Shown in pieces: positions 1-8,522 of a DNA stretch of 64,000 bases. Under the pieces are notes generated by a model that saw only the letters and a program-made list of their open reading frames with translations, was not told the origin of the DNA and made no database searches. The DNA is taken from the NCBI RefSeq assembly GCF_024362365.1, contig NZ_CP101464.1, positions 2,852,001 to 2,916,000 of the forward strand, written 5' to 3'. Made by a program: the position numbers and the translations under genes. Each line of letters opens with the position of its first letter. The stretch's first letter is position 1. The DNA comes from Janibacter sp. CX7 (lineage in GTDB: Bacteria; Actinomycetota; Actinomycetes; Actinomycetales; Dermatophilaceae).

Positions 1-1028
1 TGGGCAAGACGCAGCTGGCCCAGAGCCTCGCCGAGGTGACCGGACGCCGCCTCATCCGCCTGCAGTGCTACGAGGGCCAGGACGAGTCGAAGGCCCTCTA
101 CGAGTGGGACTACGGCAAGCAGCTGCTCTACACGCAGATCCTGCGGGAGAAGATCGGGCAGATCGTCTCCGACGCCGCCGACCTCACCGAGGCCGTCGAC
201 CGGATCTCGGCGCACGACAGCATCTTCTTCTCCGAGCGCTTCCTCGCCGCCCGCCCGCTCCTCGAGGCGATCACGAGCGAGGAGCCCGTCGTGCTGCTCA
301 TCGACGAGGTCGACCGCGCCGACGAGGCCCTCGAGGCGGTCCTGCTCGAGCTGCTCTCCGAGTTCCAGATCTCCATCCCCGAGATCGGGACGATCGAGGC
401 GACGCACCTGCCGCTCGTCGTGCTGACCTCCAACAACACCCGCGACCTGTCGGCCGCGCTCAAGCGCCGCTGCCTGCACCTCTTCCTCGACTACCCGAGC
501 CCCGAGCGCGAGCTGGACATCCTGCGCTCCAAGGAGACCGGGCTGCAGGACGCGCTCGCCGCGCGCCTCGTCGAGATCGTCCGCGGCCTGCGCGAGCTCG
601 AGCTGCGCAAGGCGCCGAGCATCTCCGAGACCATCGACTGGGCGCGCACGCTCGCCGTCCTCGGGGTCGACGAGCTCGACGCGACCCTGCTGTCGGACAC
701 GCTGAGCGTCGTCGTCAAGTACGACCGCGACCTGCGCCGTGCCGGCGAGGCGCTGCCCAAGCTCGTCGACCCCAATGCCGTCGTCCCCGAGGGGCACGAC
801 CACGGGCACGGGCACGACCACACGCACGACCACCCTCATCCCCACGGCTCCGACCACGGGGACGACGACGTCGACGGGCGCGAGGCCCGCAAGGCGAAGG
901 ACGCCCCCGGCCGCCACGACACCGACTACTACGGAGCACCCGGGGGTCTCGGGACCTCCCGCAAGGTGACACCGGGTCAGGGCGACCGCTCCTTCGCCGG
1001 TCGGGGCGCGCGCAAGCGCCCCCTGTGA
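1..1028 (+). CDS. MoxR/CoxD-type AAA ATPase of an alcohol-oxidation locus (MadB-like), 5' end outside window
   Basis: The reading frame is open from base 3 and starts inside the P-loop (GKTQLAQSLAE), so the N-terminus lies upstream. Walker B (VVLLIDEVDRAD) is near base 290, followed by a sensor-1 region (VVLTSNNTRDLS) and the arginine-rich segment typical of MoxR/CoxD ATPases. These usually work with a VWA partner to insert metal or remodel an enzyme; such a partner is encoded 13 bp downstream. The C-terminal tail (about bases 797-870) is a dense His/Asp stretch (HDHGHGHDHTHDHPHPHG) that probably binds divalent metal. I recall actinobacterial methanol/alcohol dehydrogenase loci with this pair being called MadB/MadC; the family is solid, the metal-chaperone role is inferred. 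Confidence 0.87.
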   Translation, partial: GKTQLAQSLAEVTGRRLIRLQCYEGQDESKALYEWDYGKQLLYTQILREKIGQIVSDAADLTEAVDRISAHDSIFFSERFLAARPLLEAITSEEPVVLLIDEVDRADEALEAVLLELLSEFQISIPEIGTIEATHLPLVVLTSNNTRDLSAALKRRCLHLFLDYPSPERELDILRSKETGLQDALAARLVEIVRGLRELELRKAPSISETIDWARTLAVLGVDELDATLLSDTLSVVVKYDRDLRRAGEALPKLVDPNAVVPEGHDHGHGHDHTHDHPHPHGSDHGDDDVDGREARKAKDAPGRHDTDYYGAPGGLGTSRKVTPGQGDRSFAGRGARKRPL

Positions 1029-1041
1029 GGAGGGAGCGACG

Positions 1042-2571
1042 ATGGAGACCACCCTCCACCGCTTCGTGCGGATCCTGCGGCTGCGCGGTGTCCCGGCGAG
1101 CGTCGCCGAGGCCATCGACGGGCTGAAAGCCGCCGCGCAGCCGGGCGTCCTGGAGGACCGCGAGGTCCTCCGGGCCGCCCTCGCGGTCAGCCTCATCAAG
1201 GACCGCCGGGACATGCCGGTCTTCGACGAGACCTTCGACCGCTTCTTCTCGCTGCGGCCGGTGCTCACCCAGGACCCCGAGCACGGGCACAGCCACGACG
1301 ACCTCTCCGACGACGGCGAGCTCACCGAGTTCTCCCTGTCGGAGGAGCCGGGCGACATGCCTCAGGACGGTCACTCGCACGGCAAGCCGGTCGACCTGCA
1401 CGACTTCTTCCGGCCCGAGGACATGGCGCAGCAGTACAACCTGCACCAGGAGGCCAACCGCCTCGACATGGCCAACCTCACCGACGAGATCGTCCTGTCC
1501 GACGGGACCCAGGCCGGCCCCGACGAGGCCGCGCGCGTGCAGATCAGCACCTCGCGGCTGCACAACCCGGGGGCGCCCGGCGATCTCGCCCGCCGGCCGG
1601 GCATGCAGGTCGACGCCGAGCTGAGCGTCGCGCAGGAGATGGCCCTGCTCGCGTGGCTCGACGAGTCCTCCGACCTGCCCGAGGGCGACGAGGACGAGGG
1701 ACCGGAGATGGCGGCGCTGCGCGAGGCGCTGCAGCCCTTCCTCGACGCGCTGCCCGAGCGGCTCAAGGGGTTCCTCGAGGAGCTCATGGCCCGCGAGGCC
1801 GAGCTGGAGATGCGCGAGATCGAGGCGGCCCAGGCCGAGACCGTCGACGAGGCCGACCGGGCCGCGCTCGAGGACTCGATCCGCCGGCTGCTGCGCTCGC
1901 TGCACGGCGCGCCCCGCCCCCGGCGGCACACCGCGGCCCGCGGGACGATCGACGGCCGGCTGACGATGCGCCGCAACATGCGCTACGACGGCGTGCCCTT
2001 CCGCCCCGTCACGGTGAGCAAGGTCGAGGACCGGCCGCGGCTGCTCGTGCTGTGCGACGTCTCGCTGTCGGTGCGGCAGACCTCGCGCTTCATGCTCCAC
2101 CTCGTCCACTCGCTGCAGTCCGTCGCGGCCAAGGTGCGCTCCTTCGCCTTCGTCCAGGACTGCGTCGAGATCACCGACCTCTTCGCCGACCACCCCGTCG
2201 AGGAGGCGCTGTCGCTCGTCATGTCCGGCCTGCCCGCGGGTGGGGTGCTCGACGTCGACGCCGACTCCGACTTCGGGTCCGCCTTCGAGGCCTTCCTCGA
2301 GCAGTACGGCGGCGCGCTCAACCGGCGCACGACGGTCATCGTCCTCGGCGACGGGCGCAACAACGGCAACGACCCGCGGATCGAGGTCTTCGAGGAGATC
2401 GCCCGGCGGGTGCGCTCGGTCATCTGGCTCACGCCCGAGCCGCGCTACTCGTGGGGCCTCGGCAGCTGCGACCTGCCCCTCTACGCCGAGTCGTGCGACC
2501 GCGTGCAGGTGGTGCGCAGCCTCGGCGGGCTCGAGCGCGTGTCCGCCGCGACCGTGGGGGCGGGGACGTGA
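1042..2571 (+). CDS. VWA-domain CoxE-type protein (MadC-like), partner of the MoxR ATPase
   Basis: A 509-residue protein. The C-terminal third is a von Willebrand A domain with an intact MIDAS motif (LCDVSLSVRQTS, the DxSxS pattern) and a distal VIVLGDGRNN strand, as in CoxE-like proteins. The N-terminal half is acidic and helical and has two His clusters (EHGHSHDD and DGHSHGK, bases about 1279-1390) echoing the His-rich tail of the ATPase upstream. MoxR and VWA proteins form bipartite assembly machines; beside an iron-type alcohol dehydrogenase and an MftM-like gene, a role in activating a metal- and mycofactocin-dependent alcohol dehydrogenase is the natural inference. A GGAGGGAGC ribosome site precedes the ATG. 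Its last bases overlap the next gene (GTGA). Confidence 0.87.
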   Translation: METTLHRFVRILRLRGVPASVAEAIDGLKAAAQPGVLEDREVLRAALAVSLIKDRRDMPVFDETFDRFFSLRPVLTQDPEHGHSHDDLSDDGELTEFSLSEEPGDMPQDGHSHGKPVDLHDFFRPEDMAQQYNLHQEANRLDMANLTDEIVLSDGTQAGPDEAARVQISTSRLHNPGAPGDLARRPGMQVDAELSVAQEMALLAWLDESSDLPEGDEDEGPEMAALREALQPFLDALPERLKGFLEELMAREAELEMREIEAAQAETVDEADRAALEDSIRRLLRSLHGAPRPRRHTAARGTIDGRLTMRRNMRYDGVPFRPVTVSKVEDRPRLLVLCDVSLSVRQTSRFMLHLVHSLQSVAAKVRSFAFVQDCVEITDLFADHPVEEALSLVMSGLPAGGVLDVDADSDFGSAFEAFLEQYGGALNRRTTVIVLGDGRNNGNDPRIEVFEEIARRVRSVIWLTPEPRYSWGLGSCDLPLYAESCDRVQVVRSLGGLERVSAATVGAGT

Positions 2572-3485
2572 TCCCCGTCGTCGCGAGCGCCGAGCCGCGG
2601 CCCATCGACCCGCTCGCCCCCGGGCGGCCCGCCTACGTCGACGACCTCGTCCGGGTCGTGCGCACCGACGGCGAGCTGCCGCGGCGCACCCTGCGGACCG
2701 TGCGGACCGAGCACTTCGACATCAGCCACGAAGGGGGCCGGGTCGCCATCGCGCACCGCGTCCCCCTCGAGGAGGTGCACGCCGGTCTCGCGGAGCTGCT
2801 CTCCCGGGAGATCTTCGGCCCCGGGTGGCTGCGCGGCGCCGACGCCTTCGAGCGGATCATGACGGGCATCGTCCTGACGTCTGCCGACGACCCGCTGAGC
2901 GCGTGGGAGCACTTCTACCGCACGAGCCTGCGCACGATCGAGGCCGCGACCGACCTCGCCGACTCGCCCTCCGCGGGGATGCACGGCGCGGTCGCCGGAT
3001 ACGCCCCCGTCTACGCGCGCGCCGAGGAGGTGCTCGTCGGCGACTCGGTCGTCGAGCTGGGCTCGTGCTTCGGCTTCTTCTCCCTGCGCCAGGCCGGGAC
3101 CCGCGAGGTGACGGCCATCGACGTCTCCGCAGGGTCGATCCGCCTGCTCGAGCAGGTCTCGGCGCAACTCGGCACGCCGGTGGAGGCGCTCACCGCGGAC
3201 GCCGCCCACGTGCCGCTGCCCGACGGGTGCGCCGACACCGTCGTCGCGCTCCACCTGCTCGAGCACCTCGAGCCGCAGCACGGCTGGCGGGTCGTCACCG
3301 AGGCGGTCCGCCTTGCCCGCCGCCGCGTCGTCATCGCCGTTCCCTACGAGGACGAGCCCGAGGAGCTGTGGGGTCACGTGCGCACCCTCACCCGCGAGGA
3401 CCTGGCCGCCTACGGCCTGCGCACCGGCCTCCCCTTCGCCGTCGAGGAGCACCACGGGGGCTGGCTCGTGCTCGACCTCGCCTGA
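2568..3485 (+). CDS. SAM-dependent methyltransferase, MftM-like (mycofactocin oligosaccharide methyltransferase)
   Basis: The GTG at 2568 overlaps the stop of the VWA gene and gives 305 residues. The C-terminal half is a class I methyltransferase fold: VVELGSCFGFFSLRQAG is the SAM-binding glycine loop, AIDVSAGSIRLLEQV the acidic strand, and LHLLEHLEP the post-II region. The N-terminal part has the length and gene setting of MftM, which methylates the glucose chain of the redox cofactor mycofactocin. In Mycobacterium smegmatis mftM sits beside the MnoSR two-component genes and alcohol dehydrogenases, the same company as here. Identification as MftM rests on length, fold and context, so the family call is firm and the exact substrate is inferred. 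It ends 10 bp from the convergent regulator gene. Confidence 0.72.
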   Translation: MIPVVASAEPRPIDPLAPGRPAYVDDLVRVVRTDGELPRRTLRTVRTEHFDISHEGGRVAIAHRVPLEEVHAGLAELLSREIFGPGWLRGADAFERIMTGIVLTSADDPLSAWEHFYRTSLRTIEAATDLADSPSAGMHGAVAGYAPVYARAEEVLVGDSVVELGSCFGFFSLRQAGTREVTAIDVSAGSIRLLEQVSAQLGTPVEALTADAAHVPLPDGCADTVVALHLLEHLEPQHGWRVVTEAVRLARRRVVIAVPYEDEPEELWGHVRTLTREDLAAYGLRTGLPFAVEEHHGGWLVLDLA

Positions 3486-3495
3486 GCGAAGGGGA

Positions 3496-4164
3496 TCAGA
3501 GCAGGCCGGCCTTGGAGGCCGCGTACACGGCCTCGGCCCGGCGCGAGACGCCGAGCTTGCGCAGGATGTTGCCGACGTGGAACTTCGCGGTCGTCTCGGA
3601 GATGAAGAGCTCGGCGCCGATCTTGCTGTTGGACAGGCCCGACGCGAGCAGCCGCAGGACCTCGAGCTCGCGGCTCGTCAGCTCCTTGGGCTGCTCCTCC
3701 TCCGCCCCGTGCAGCCCGCGGACCATCGCGGCCGCCGACCGGGCATCGAAGGCGCTGCCCCCGCGGCTCACGTCACGGATCGCCCGGACGAGGCCCGAGG
3801 TGTCGACGTCCTTGACGACGTAGCCCCGCGCGCCGGCCCGGATCGCCCGTAGCACGAGCCGCTCGTCGAGGAAGGTCGTCAGCACGAGCACCGCGATGTC
3901 GGGGTGGAGCGTCGTGAGCTCCTCGCACAGGGCGATGCCCTCGCTGTCGGAGGAGGTCGAGAGCTTGAGGTCGAGGCAGACCATCTGCGGGGAGAGCTCG
4001 GCCACGAGCTCCTTGGCCCGGGGCGCGTCCTCGGCCTCGCCGACGACCCGGATGCCCTCCTCGCGCTGGAGCACCGAGCGCAGGCCCTGGCGCACGATGG
4101 CGTGGTCGTCGACGAGGAGCAGCCGGATCTCGTCCTCGTCGGTGGTGCTCGTCGCTGTCGTCAT
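3496..4164 (-). CDS. LuxR/NarL-family response regulator of the alcohol locus (MadR/MnoR-like)
   Basis: A 222-residue regulator. The receiver domain (residues about 13-130) has the acidic pair VDD, phosphoacceptor Asp65 in MVCLDLKLS and the conserved Lys in GYVVKDV. A LuxR-type helix-turn-helix (LTSRELEVLRLLASGLSNSK onward) fills the C-terminus. Its start overlaps the end of the kinase gene by 4 bp, so the two are translationally coupled. Placed with the kinase and alcohol dehydrogenase it most likely controls alcohol-oxidation genes. A candidate target is the palindrome at 6849-6868 between the dehydrogenase genes; that pairing is inference. Confidence 0.88.
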   Translation of the reverse strand: MTTATSTTDEDEIRLLLVDDHAIVRQGLRSVLQREEGIRVVGEAEDAPRAKELVAELSPQMVCLDLKLSTSSDSEGIALCEELTTLHPDIAVLVLTTFLDERLVLRAIRAGARGYVVKDVDTSGLVRAIRDVSRGGSAFDARSAAAMVRGLHGAEEEQPKELTSRELEVLRLLASGLSNSKIGAELFISETTAKFHVGNILRKLGVSRRAEAVYAASKAGLL

Positions 4165-5561
4165 GCTCGTCCCCTCTCACCGGTCCGGTCACCCTGCGCG
4201 AGCTGCTCGATGAGGCTGTGCCGCTCGCCGTCCGACGGGACGGGCACCCGGATCTCGACCCGCACTCCCCCGATGCGGGCGCGGCGGAACCGCACCCGCC
4301 CGCCGAGGTCGGCCACCCGCGCCTCGATGTTGGCCAGGCCGCGGTGGCTGCCGTCGGTGCTGCGACGCTCGACGCGCAGCAGCCGCCCGAGCACGACCGG
4401 GTCGCCGCAGCCGTCGTCGGCCACCGACGCGACGACCTCGTCGGGCCGGTAGTGCAGGCGCACCACCGCCCGCGTCGCCTGCGCGTGGAGCGCGACGTTG
4501 AACATCGCCTCGCCGACCGCCCGGGCGATGTCGTGCTCGGCGTCGACGCCCAGCGGCACGGCCTCGCCCGCGACGCGGACCTTGACCTGCAGGTGGCTGC
4601 GGTGGTGCTCGGCGACCTCGCGGACGAGGTCGGGCAGCGAGGCGAGGGTCTCGCCCTGGGAGCGGCTCAGCGCGTAGATCGCCCGGCGCAGCTGGCTCAC
4701 GGCCTGCTGGGTGAGGTCCTTGGCGATGACGAGCTGCTCGTGCATCGGGTCGGCGGTCCCCGACCGTGCCTCGACCTCGCCCCGCGCGATCTCGACCGCC
4801 ATGCCGGCCGAGAGGACGTACTGCGTCACCGAGTCGTGCAGCTCGCGGGCGATCCGGCCGCGCTCGGTGTCGATGAGCTCGCGCTGCCGGGCCAACTCGA
4901 GCCTCTTTTCGAGGCGGTGCAGCTCGTGGGTGCGCTGGTCGAGGTCGCGGGCCTGCGCCTGCACCTCGTCGTAGAGGCTCTGCGCCCGGCGGTGCTGGCG
5001 CTGGCCCTCGAGATACTGCTCCGACGTGTGCAGCGAGACGGCGGCCTGGTTGGCGAGGATCCGCAGCACCGCGAGGTCGCCGGGCTCGGGGTCCGCGGCC
5101 AGGCCGTGCAGCCCGGCGAGCGCGCCGACGGGGATCCCGGCGAGCACGACCGGCACCCGCACCCACGGCCCCTCGTCGGCCGTGCGCACCGCGAGACCCG
5201 CACGGATCGCGCCCAGCTCGCGGCGCACCATCGGCGGCAGCTGCTCCTCGTCGTCGACGGGGGTGGTCTCCCCCTTCGCCAGGGCGAGGACGCGGGGCCG
5301 GGCCCCGATGAGCCGGCCGTCGGCGATCGCGAGGATCATCCACTGCGCCTCGAGGTGGGACGCCGCCGCGCGCACGACCTCTTCGAGGAGTCCTCGCGGA
5401 CCCTCGTGGGTGCGCACGAGCGCCCGGGAGATCGAGTCCATCGCCCGCACGGCCCGCTGGGTGCGCTCGTCGGAGCGGACGTAGGCGCGGTAGTAGGACC
5501 CCTTGCCCGAGCGGACACCGGTGAGCGCCTCGAGGTCGGGGGCCGACCGCGGGGTGCTCAC
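4161..5561 (-). CDS. GAF-domain sensor histidine kinase (MadS/MnoS-like)
   Basis: A 466-residue soluble kinase with no membrane segments. Residues about 45-180 look like a GAF sensor domain, followed by a coiled coil (about 185-235), a HisKA_3 dimerisation helix with phospho-His in RIARELHDSVTQYVL, and a HATPase_c domain (VGEAMFNVALHAQAT as N box; ADDGCGD as G1). This is the NarX/DegS-type kinase family that pairs with LuxR regulators, here encoded immediately downstream with a 4-bp overlap. The upstream alcohol dehydrogenase gene also overlaps by 4 bp, so dehydrogenase, kinase and regulator form one operon. The cytosolic sensor suggests an intracellular cue such as an aldehyde or redox state; the ligand is unknown. 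Confidence 0.87.
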   Translation of the reverse strand: MSTPRSAPDLEALTGVRSGKGSYYRAYVRSDERTQRAVRAMDSISRALVRTHEGPRGLLEEVVRAAASHLEAQWMILAIADGRLIGARPRVLALAKGETTPVDDEEQLPPMVRRELGAIRAGLAVRTADEGPWVRVPVVLAGIPVGALAGLHGLAADPEPGDLAVLRILANQAAVSLHTSEQYLEGQRQHRRAQSLYDEVQAQARDLDQRTHELHRLEKRLELARQRELIDTERGRIARELHDSVTQYVLSAGMAVEIARGEVEARSGTADPMHEQLVIAKDLTQQAVSQLRRAIYALSRSQGETLASLPDLVREVAEHHRSHLQVKVRVAGEAVPLGVDAEHDIARAVGEAMFNVALHAQATRAVVRLHYRPDEVVASVADDGCGDPVVLGRLLRVERRSTDGSHRGLANIEARVADLGGRVRFRRARIGGVRVEIRVPVPSDGERHSLIEQLAQGDRTGERGRA

Positions 5562-6799
5562 AGCGCGCCCCGGAAGAGCGCCCGGATGTCGTCCTGGTCG
5601 GCCGCCCGCGGGTTGGTCGTCAGGCAGGCGTCCTCCAGGGTGGTCGCCGAGAGGGAGTCGAGGTCCTCCTCCCGCACGCCGAGGTCGCGCAGGCCCCGCG
5701 GGACGCCGACGTCGTCGGCCAGCCGGCGCACGTGGTCGGCGAGCAGCTCGGCGGCCTCGTCGCCCGGCACGTCGCCGACGGTCAGCCCGGCCGAGCGCGC
5801 CAGCCCGACGAAGCGGTCGGGCGCCGCACGGGCGTTGTAGCGGATGACGTGCGGCAGCAGCACGCCGTTGATCACCCCGTGGGGTGCGTCGAGGAGGCCG
5901 CCGACCTGGTGGCTCATCGCGTGCGTCGCGCCGAGGATCGCGTTGGTGAAGGCCATGCCGGCCTGCAGGCTCGCCTGCGCCATCTTGCCCCGTGCCCCGA
6001 GGTCGAGGGGGTGGTCCATCGTCTCGCGCAGGTGGCCGCAGACGAGCCCCACGGCGCTCAGCGCCTGACCGTCGGCGATCGGGTTGTGCGCCCGGGAGAC
6101 GTACGACTCGACGGCATGGGTCAGCGCGTCGAGACCGGTCGCGGCGTTGAGGTCCTCGGGCATCGTCGTGAGCAGCCGCGGGTCGGTGATCGAGATGTCC
6201 GGGACGAGGGCGCGGCCCATGATCGTCAGCTTCACCCGGCGGTCGGTGTCGGTGACGATGCAGAACTGCGAGACGTCGGCGCCCGTGCCCGAGGTGCTCG
6301 GGATGATGAGCACCGGCGGGATCGGCGCGTCGACCTTGTCGATACCCGCATAGTCGCGGATGTCGCCGCCGTTGCCCGCAAGGACCGCGACCCCCTTCGC
6401 CGCGTCGGCACAGGAACCCCCTCCGATGGCGACGATGACGTCACCACCCACCTCGAGGTAGCGCTCGTAGGCGGCGGCGATCTCGTGGTCCTTGGGGTTG
6501 GGAGTCACCGAGGTCCACACCGTCGGCTGGAGACCCTCGGCCCGGAGGAGCAGGACGAGCTCGTCGACCCAGCCCGCCTCGACGATGCCCGGGTCCGAGA
6601 CGACGAATGGACGCTGCGCGCCCAATCGCGCTGCGGCACGGCCGGATTCGTCGAGCGAGCCGGGGCCGAAGAGGATCTCCGGGGCGTGGAACTTCAGGAG
6701 GAAGGGGCCGTCGGACGGACCGGTCACCTCGGACGCGGACTCCGGGTCCGCGTGTCGGTGTCGGCTCGTCGTCGTCGACGTGATCCCTCCCGGTCTCAT
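5558..6799 (-). CDS. Iron-containing alcohol dehydrogenase (group III), ErcA/propanediol-dehydrogenase-like
   Basis: A 413-residue group III metal-dependent alcohol dehydrogenase. The NAD-binding GGGSCADAAKG motif and the TSGTGAD motif are present. The expected metal ligands are intact: Asp and His of GLDALTHAVESY, and two His in MSHQVGGLLDAPHG. A roughly 30-residue extension precedes the catalytic core (FLLKFHAPEILFG). It is first in an operon with the sensor kinase and regulator, as in Pseudomonas ercA loci and near the M. smegmatis mno locus, where related proteins act on diols or regulate alcohol metabolism. It may therefore be a catalyst, a regulator, or both; the intact metal site favours an active enzyme. 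Confidence 0.85.
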   Translation of the reverse strand: MRPGGITSTTTSRHRHADPESASEVTGPSDGPFLLKFHAPEILFGPGSLDESGRAAARLGAQRPFVVSDPGIVEAGWVDELVLLLRAEGLQPTVWTSVTPNPKDHEIAAAYERYLEVGGDVIVAIGGGSCADAAKGVAVLAGNGGDIRDYAGIDKVDAPIPPVLIIPSTSGTGADVSQFCIVTDTDRRVKLTIMGRALVPDISITDPRLLTTMPEDLNAATGLDALTHAVESYVSRAHNPIADGQALSAVGLVCGHLRETMDHPLDLGARGKMAQASLQAGMAFTNAILGATHAMSHQVGGLLDAPHGVINGVLLPHVIRYNARAAPDRFVGLARSAGLTVGDVPGDEAAELLADHVRRLADDVGVPRGLRDLGVREEDLDSLSATTLEDACLTTNPRAADQDDIRALFRGAL

Positions 6800-6848
6800 C
6801 CGGTCACCGTAGCCCCACGTCGGGGTGCACGGTAGGTCGACGGAGCAG

Positions 6849-6868
6849 ACCTACCCGATCGGGTAGGT
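6849..6868. promoter_or_regulatory. Perfect 20-bp palindrome in the divergent adh/aldh promoter region
   Basis: ACCTACCCGATCGGGTAGGT reads the same on both strands without mismatch. It lies 50 bp upstream of the alcohol dehydrogenase start and 101 bp upstream of the aldehyde dehydrogenase start, so it can serve both promoters. Position and symmetry fit an operator, most simply for the locus's own LuxR-type regulator. Confidence 0.7.
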
Positions 6869-6879
6869 GGGTGCGCACG

Positions 6880-6900
6880 CGACCAACCTTCGACCAACCT
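6880..6900. promoter_or_regulatory. Direct repeat CGACCAACCT x2 with 11-bp period
   Basis: CGACCAACCT occurs at 6880-6889 and 6891-6900, one helical turn apart. A related sequence in the opposite orientation (CGGTAGGTCG) lies at 6830-6839. Phased half-sites next to the palindrome suggest cooperative activator binding upstream of the aldehyde dehydrogenase gene. No protein has been linked to them. Confidence 0.45.
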
Positions 6901-6969
6901 CCCCCGTCCTACGGTCGGCCCAGGACGACTTCGCAACGGTGCGTCGTCGATTGACCCCAGGAGGCAGAC

Positions 6970-8493
6970 ATGGCCGTCTACAGCCCGCCCGGCAGCTCGG
7001 ACTCGACCATCGAGGTCAAGGAGCAGTACGACAACTTCATCGGTGGCGAGTGGGTCGCCCCGGTGAACGGCGAGTACTTCGACAACATCACCCCGGTGAC
7101 CGGTCAGGTCTTCACCCGGGTCGCCCGTAGCACCGCCGAGGACATCGACAAGGCGCTGGACGCCGCGCACGCCGCCAAGGACGCGTGGGGCCGCACCTCG
7201 ACCACCGACCGCTCCAACATCCTGCTCAAGATCGCCGACACCATCGAGGCCAACCTCGAGGACATCGCGGTCATCGAGACCTGGGACAACGGCAAGGCCG
7301 TGCGCGAGACGCTCGCCGCCGACATCCCGCTCGCGGTCGACCACTTCCGCTACTTCGCCGGCGCGATCCGTGCCCAGGAAGGCAGCATCTCGGAGATCGA
7401 CCACAACACGATGGCGTACCACTTCCACGAGCCTCTCGGCGTCGTCGGTCAGATCATCCCGTGGAACTTCCCGATCCTCATGGGCGTGTGGAAGATCGCC
7501 CCGGCGCTGGCCGCCGGCAACTGCATCGTCCTCAAGCCGGCCGAGCAGACCCCGTGGTCGATCCTCAAGGTCGTCGAGCTCATCGCCGACCTGCTGCCCC
7601 CGGGCGTGCTCAACGTCGTCAACGGCTTCGGCGTCGAGGCCGGCAAGCCGCTCGCCTCCAGTCCCCGCATCGCCAAGATCGCCTTCACCGGCGAGACGAC
7701 CACCGGCCGGCTGATCATGCAGTACGCCAGCCAGAACATCATCCCCGTCACCCTCGAGCTCGGCGGCAAGTCGCCCAACGTCTTCTTCGACGACGTCGCG
7801 GCCGAGCAGGACGCCTTCTACGACAAGGCGCTCGAGGGCTTCACGATGTTCGCCCTCAACCAGGGCGAGATCTGCACCTGCCCCTCCCGCGCGCTCGTGC
7901 AGCAGGGCATGTACGAGCAGTTCGTCGGCGACGCCGTCAAGCGCGTCGAGGCGATCACGCAGGGCAACCCGCTCGACACCGAGACGACGATGGGCGCCCA
8001 GGCGAGCAACGACCAGTTCGAGAAGATCAAGAGCTACCTGGCGATCGGCCGCGAGGAGGGCGCCAAGGTGCTCACCGGTGGCGAGTCGGTCGACCTCGGC
8101 GGCGACCTGTCCGGCGGCTACTACATCGCGCCGACGGTCTTCGAGGGCAAGAACTCGATGCGGATCTTCCAGGAGGAGATCTTCGGACCGGTCGTCTCGC
8201 TGACCTCCTTCGCCGACGAGGCCGAGGCGCTGCAGATCGCCAACGACACCCTCTACGGCCTCGGCGCCGGCGTCTGGTCGCGCAGCGCACACACGACCTT
8301 CGCCATGGGGCGCGGGATCCAGGCCGGTCGCGTGTGGACCAACTGCTACCACCAGTACCCGGCCCACGCGGCCTTCGGTGGCTACAAGCAGTCGGGCATC
8401 GGGCGCGAGAACCACAAGATGATGCTCGAGCACTACCAGCAGACGAAGAACCTGCTCGTCAGCTACGACCAGAACAAGCTCGGCTTCTTCTGA
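6970..8493 (+). CDS. NAD-dependent aldehyde dehydrogenase (ExaC/AldB-like acetaldehyde dehydrogenase)
   Basis: A full-length 507-residue aldehyde dehydrogenase. The NAD-fold motifs [10 protein letters not shown] and [11 protein letters not shown] are present, as are the general-base region LELGGKSPN and the catalytic Cys region [14 protein letters not shown]. The C-terminal [13 protein letters not shown] box is typical of the acetaldehyde/ExaC branch used after ethanol oxidation. The ATG follows a good AGGAGG site (6959-6964). It is transcribed away from the alcohol dehydrogenase operon across the palindrome-containing promoter region and is followed by a DUF779 gene, a frequent companion of this enzyme type. 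It would oxidise the aldehyde made by the dehydrogenase to the acid. Confidence 0.93.
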   Translation: MAVYSPPGSSDSTIEVKEQYDNFIGGEWVAPVNGEYFDNITPVTGQVFTRVARSTAEDIDKALDAAHAAKDAWGRTSTTDRSNILLKIADTIEANLEDIAVIETWDNGKAVRETLAADIPLAVDHFRYFAGAIRAQEGSISEIDHNTMAYHFHEPLGVVGQIIPWNFPILMGVWKIAPALAAGNCIVLKPAEQTPWSILKVVELIADLLPPGVLNVVNGFGVEAGKPLASSPRIAKIAFTGETTTGRLIMQYASQNIIPVTLELGGKSPNVFFDDVAAEQDAFYDKALEGFTMFALNQGEICTCPSRALVQQGMYEQFVGDAVKRVEAITQGNPLDTETTMGAQASNDQFEKIKSYLAIGREEGAKVLTGGESVDLGGDLSGGYYIAPTVFEGKNSMRIFQEEIFGPVVSLTSFADEAEALQIANDTLYGLGAGVWSRSAHTTFAMGRGIQAGRVWTNCYHQYPAHAAFGGYKQSGIGRENHKMMLEHYQQTKNLLVSYDQNKLGFF

Positions 8494-8522
8494 TCGAGCC
8501 GGACCGAAGGGAGTCCCCCGCC

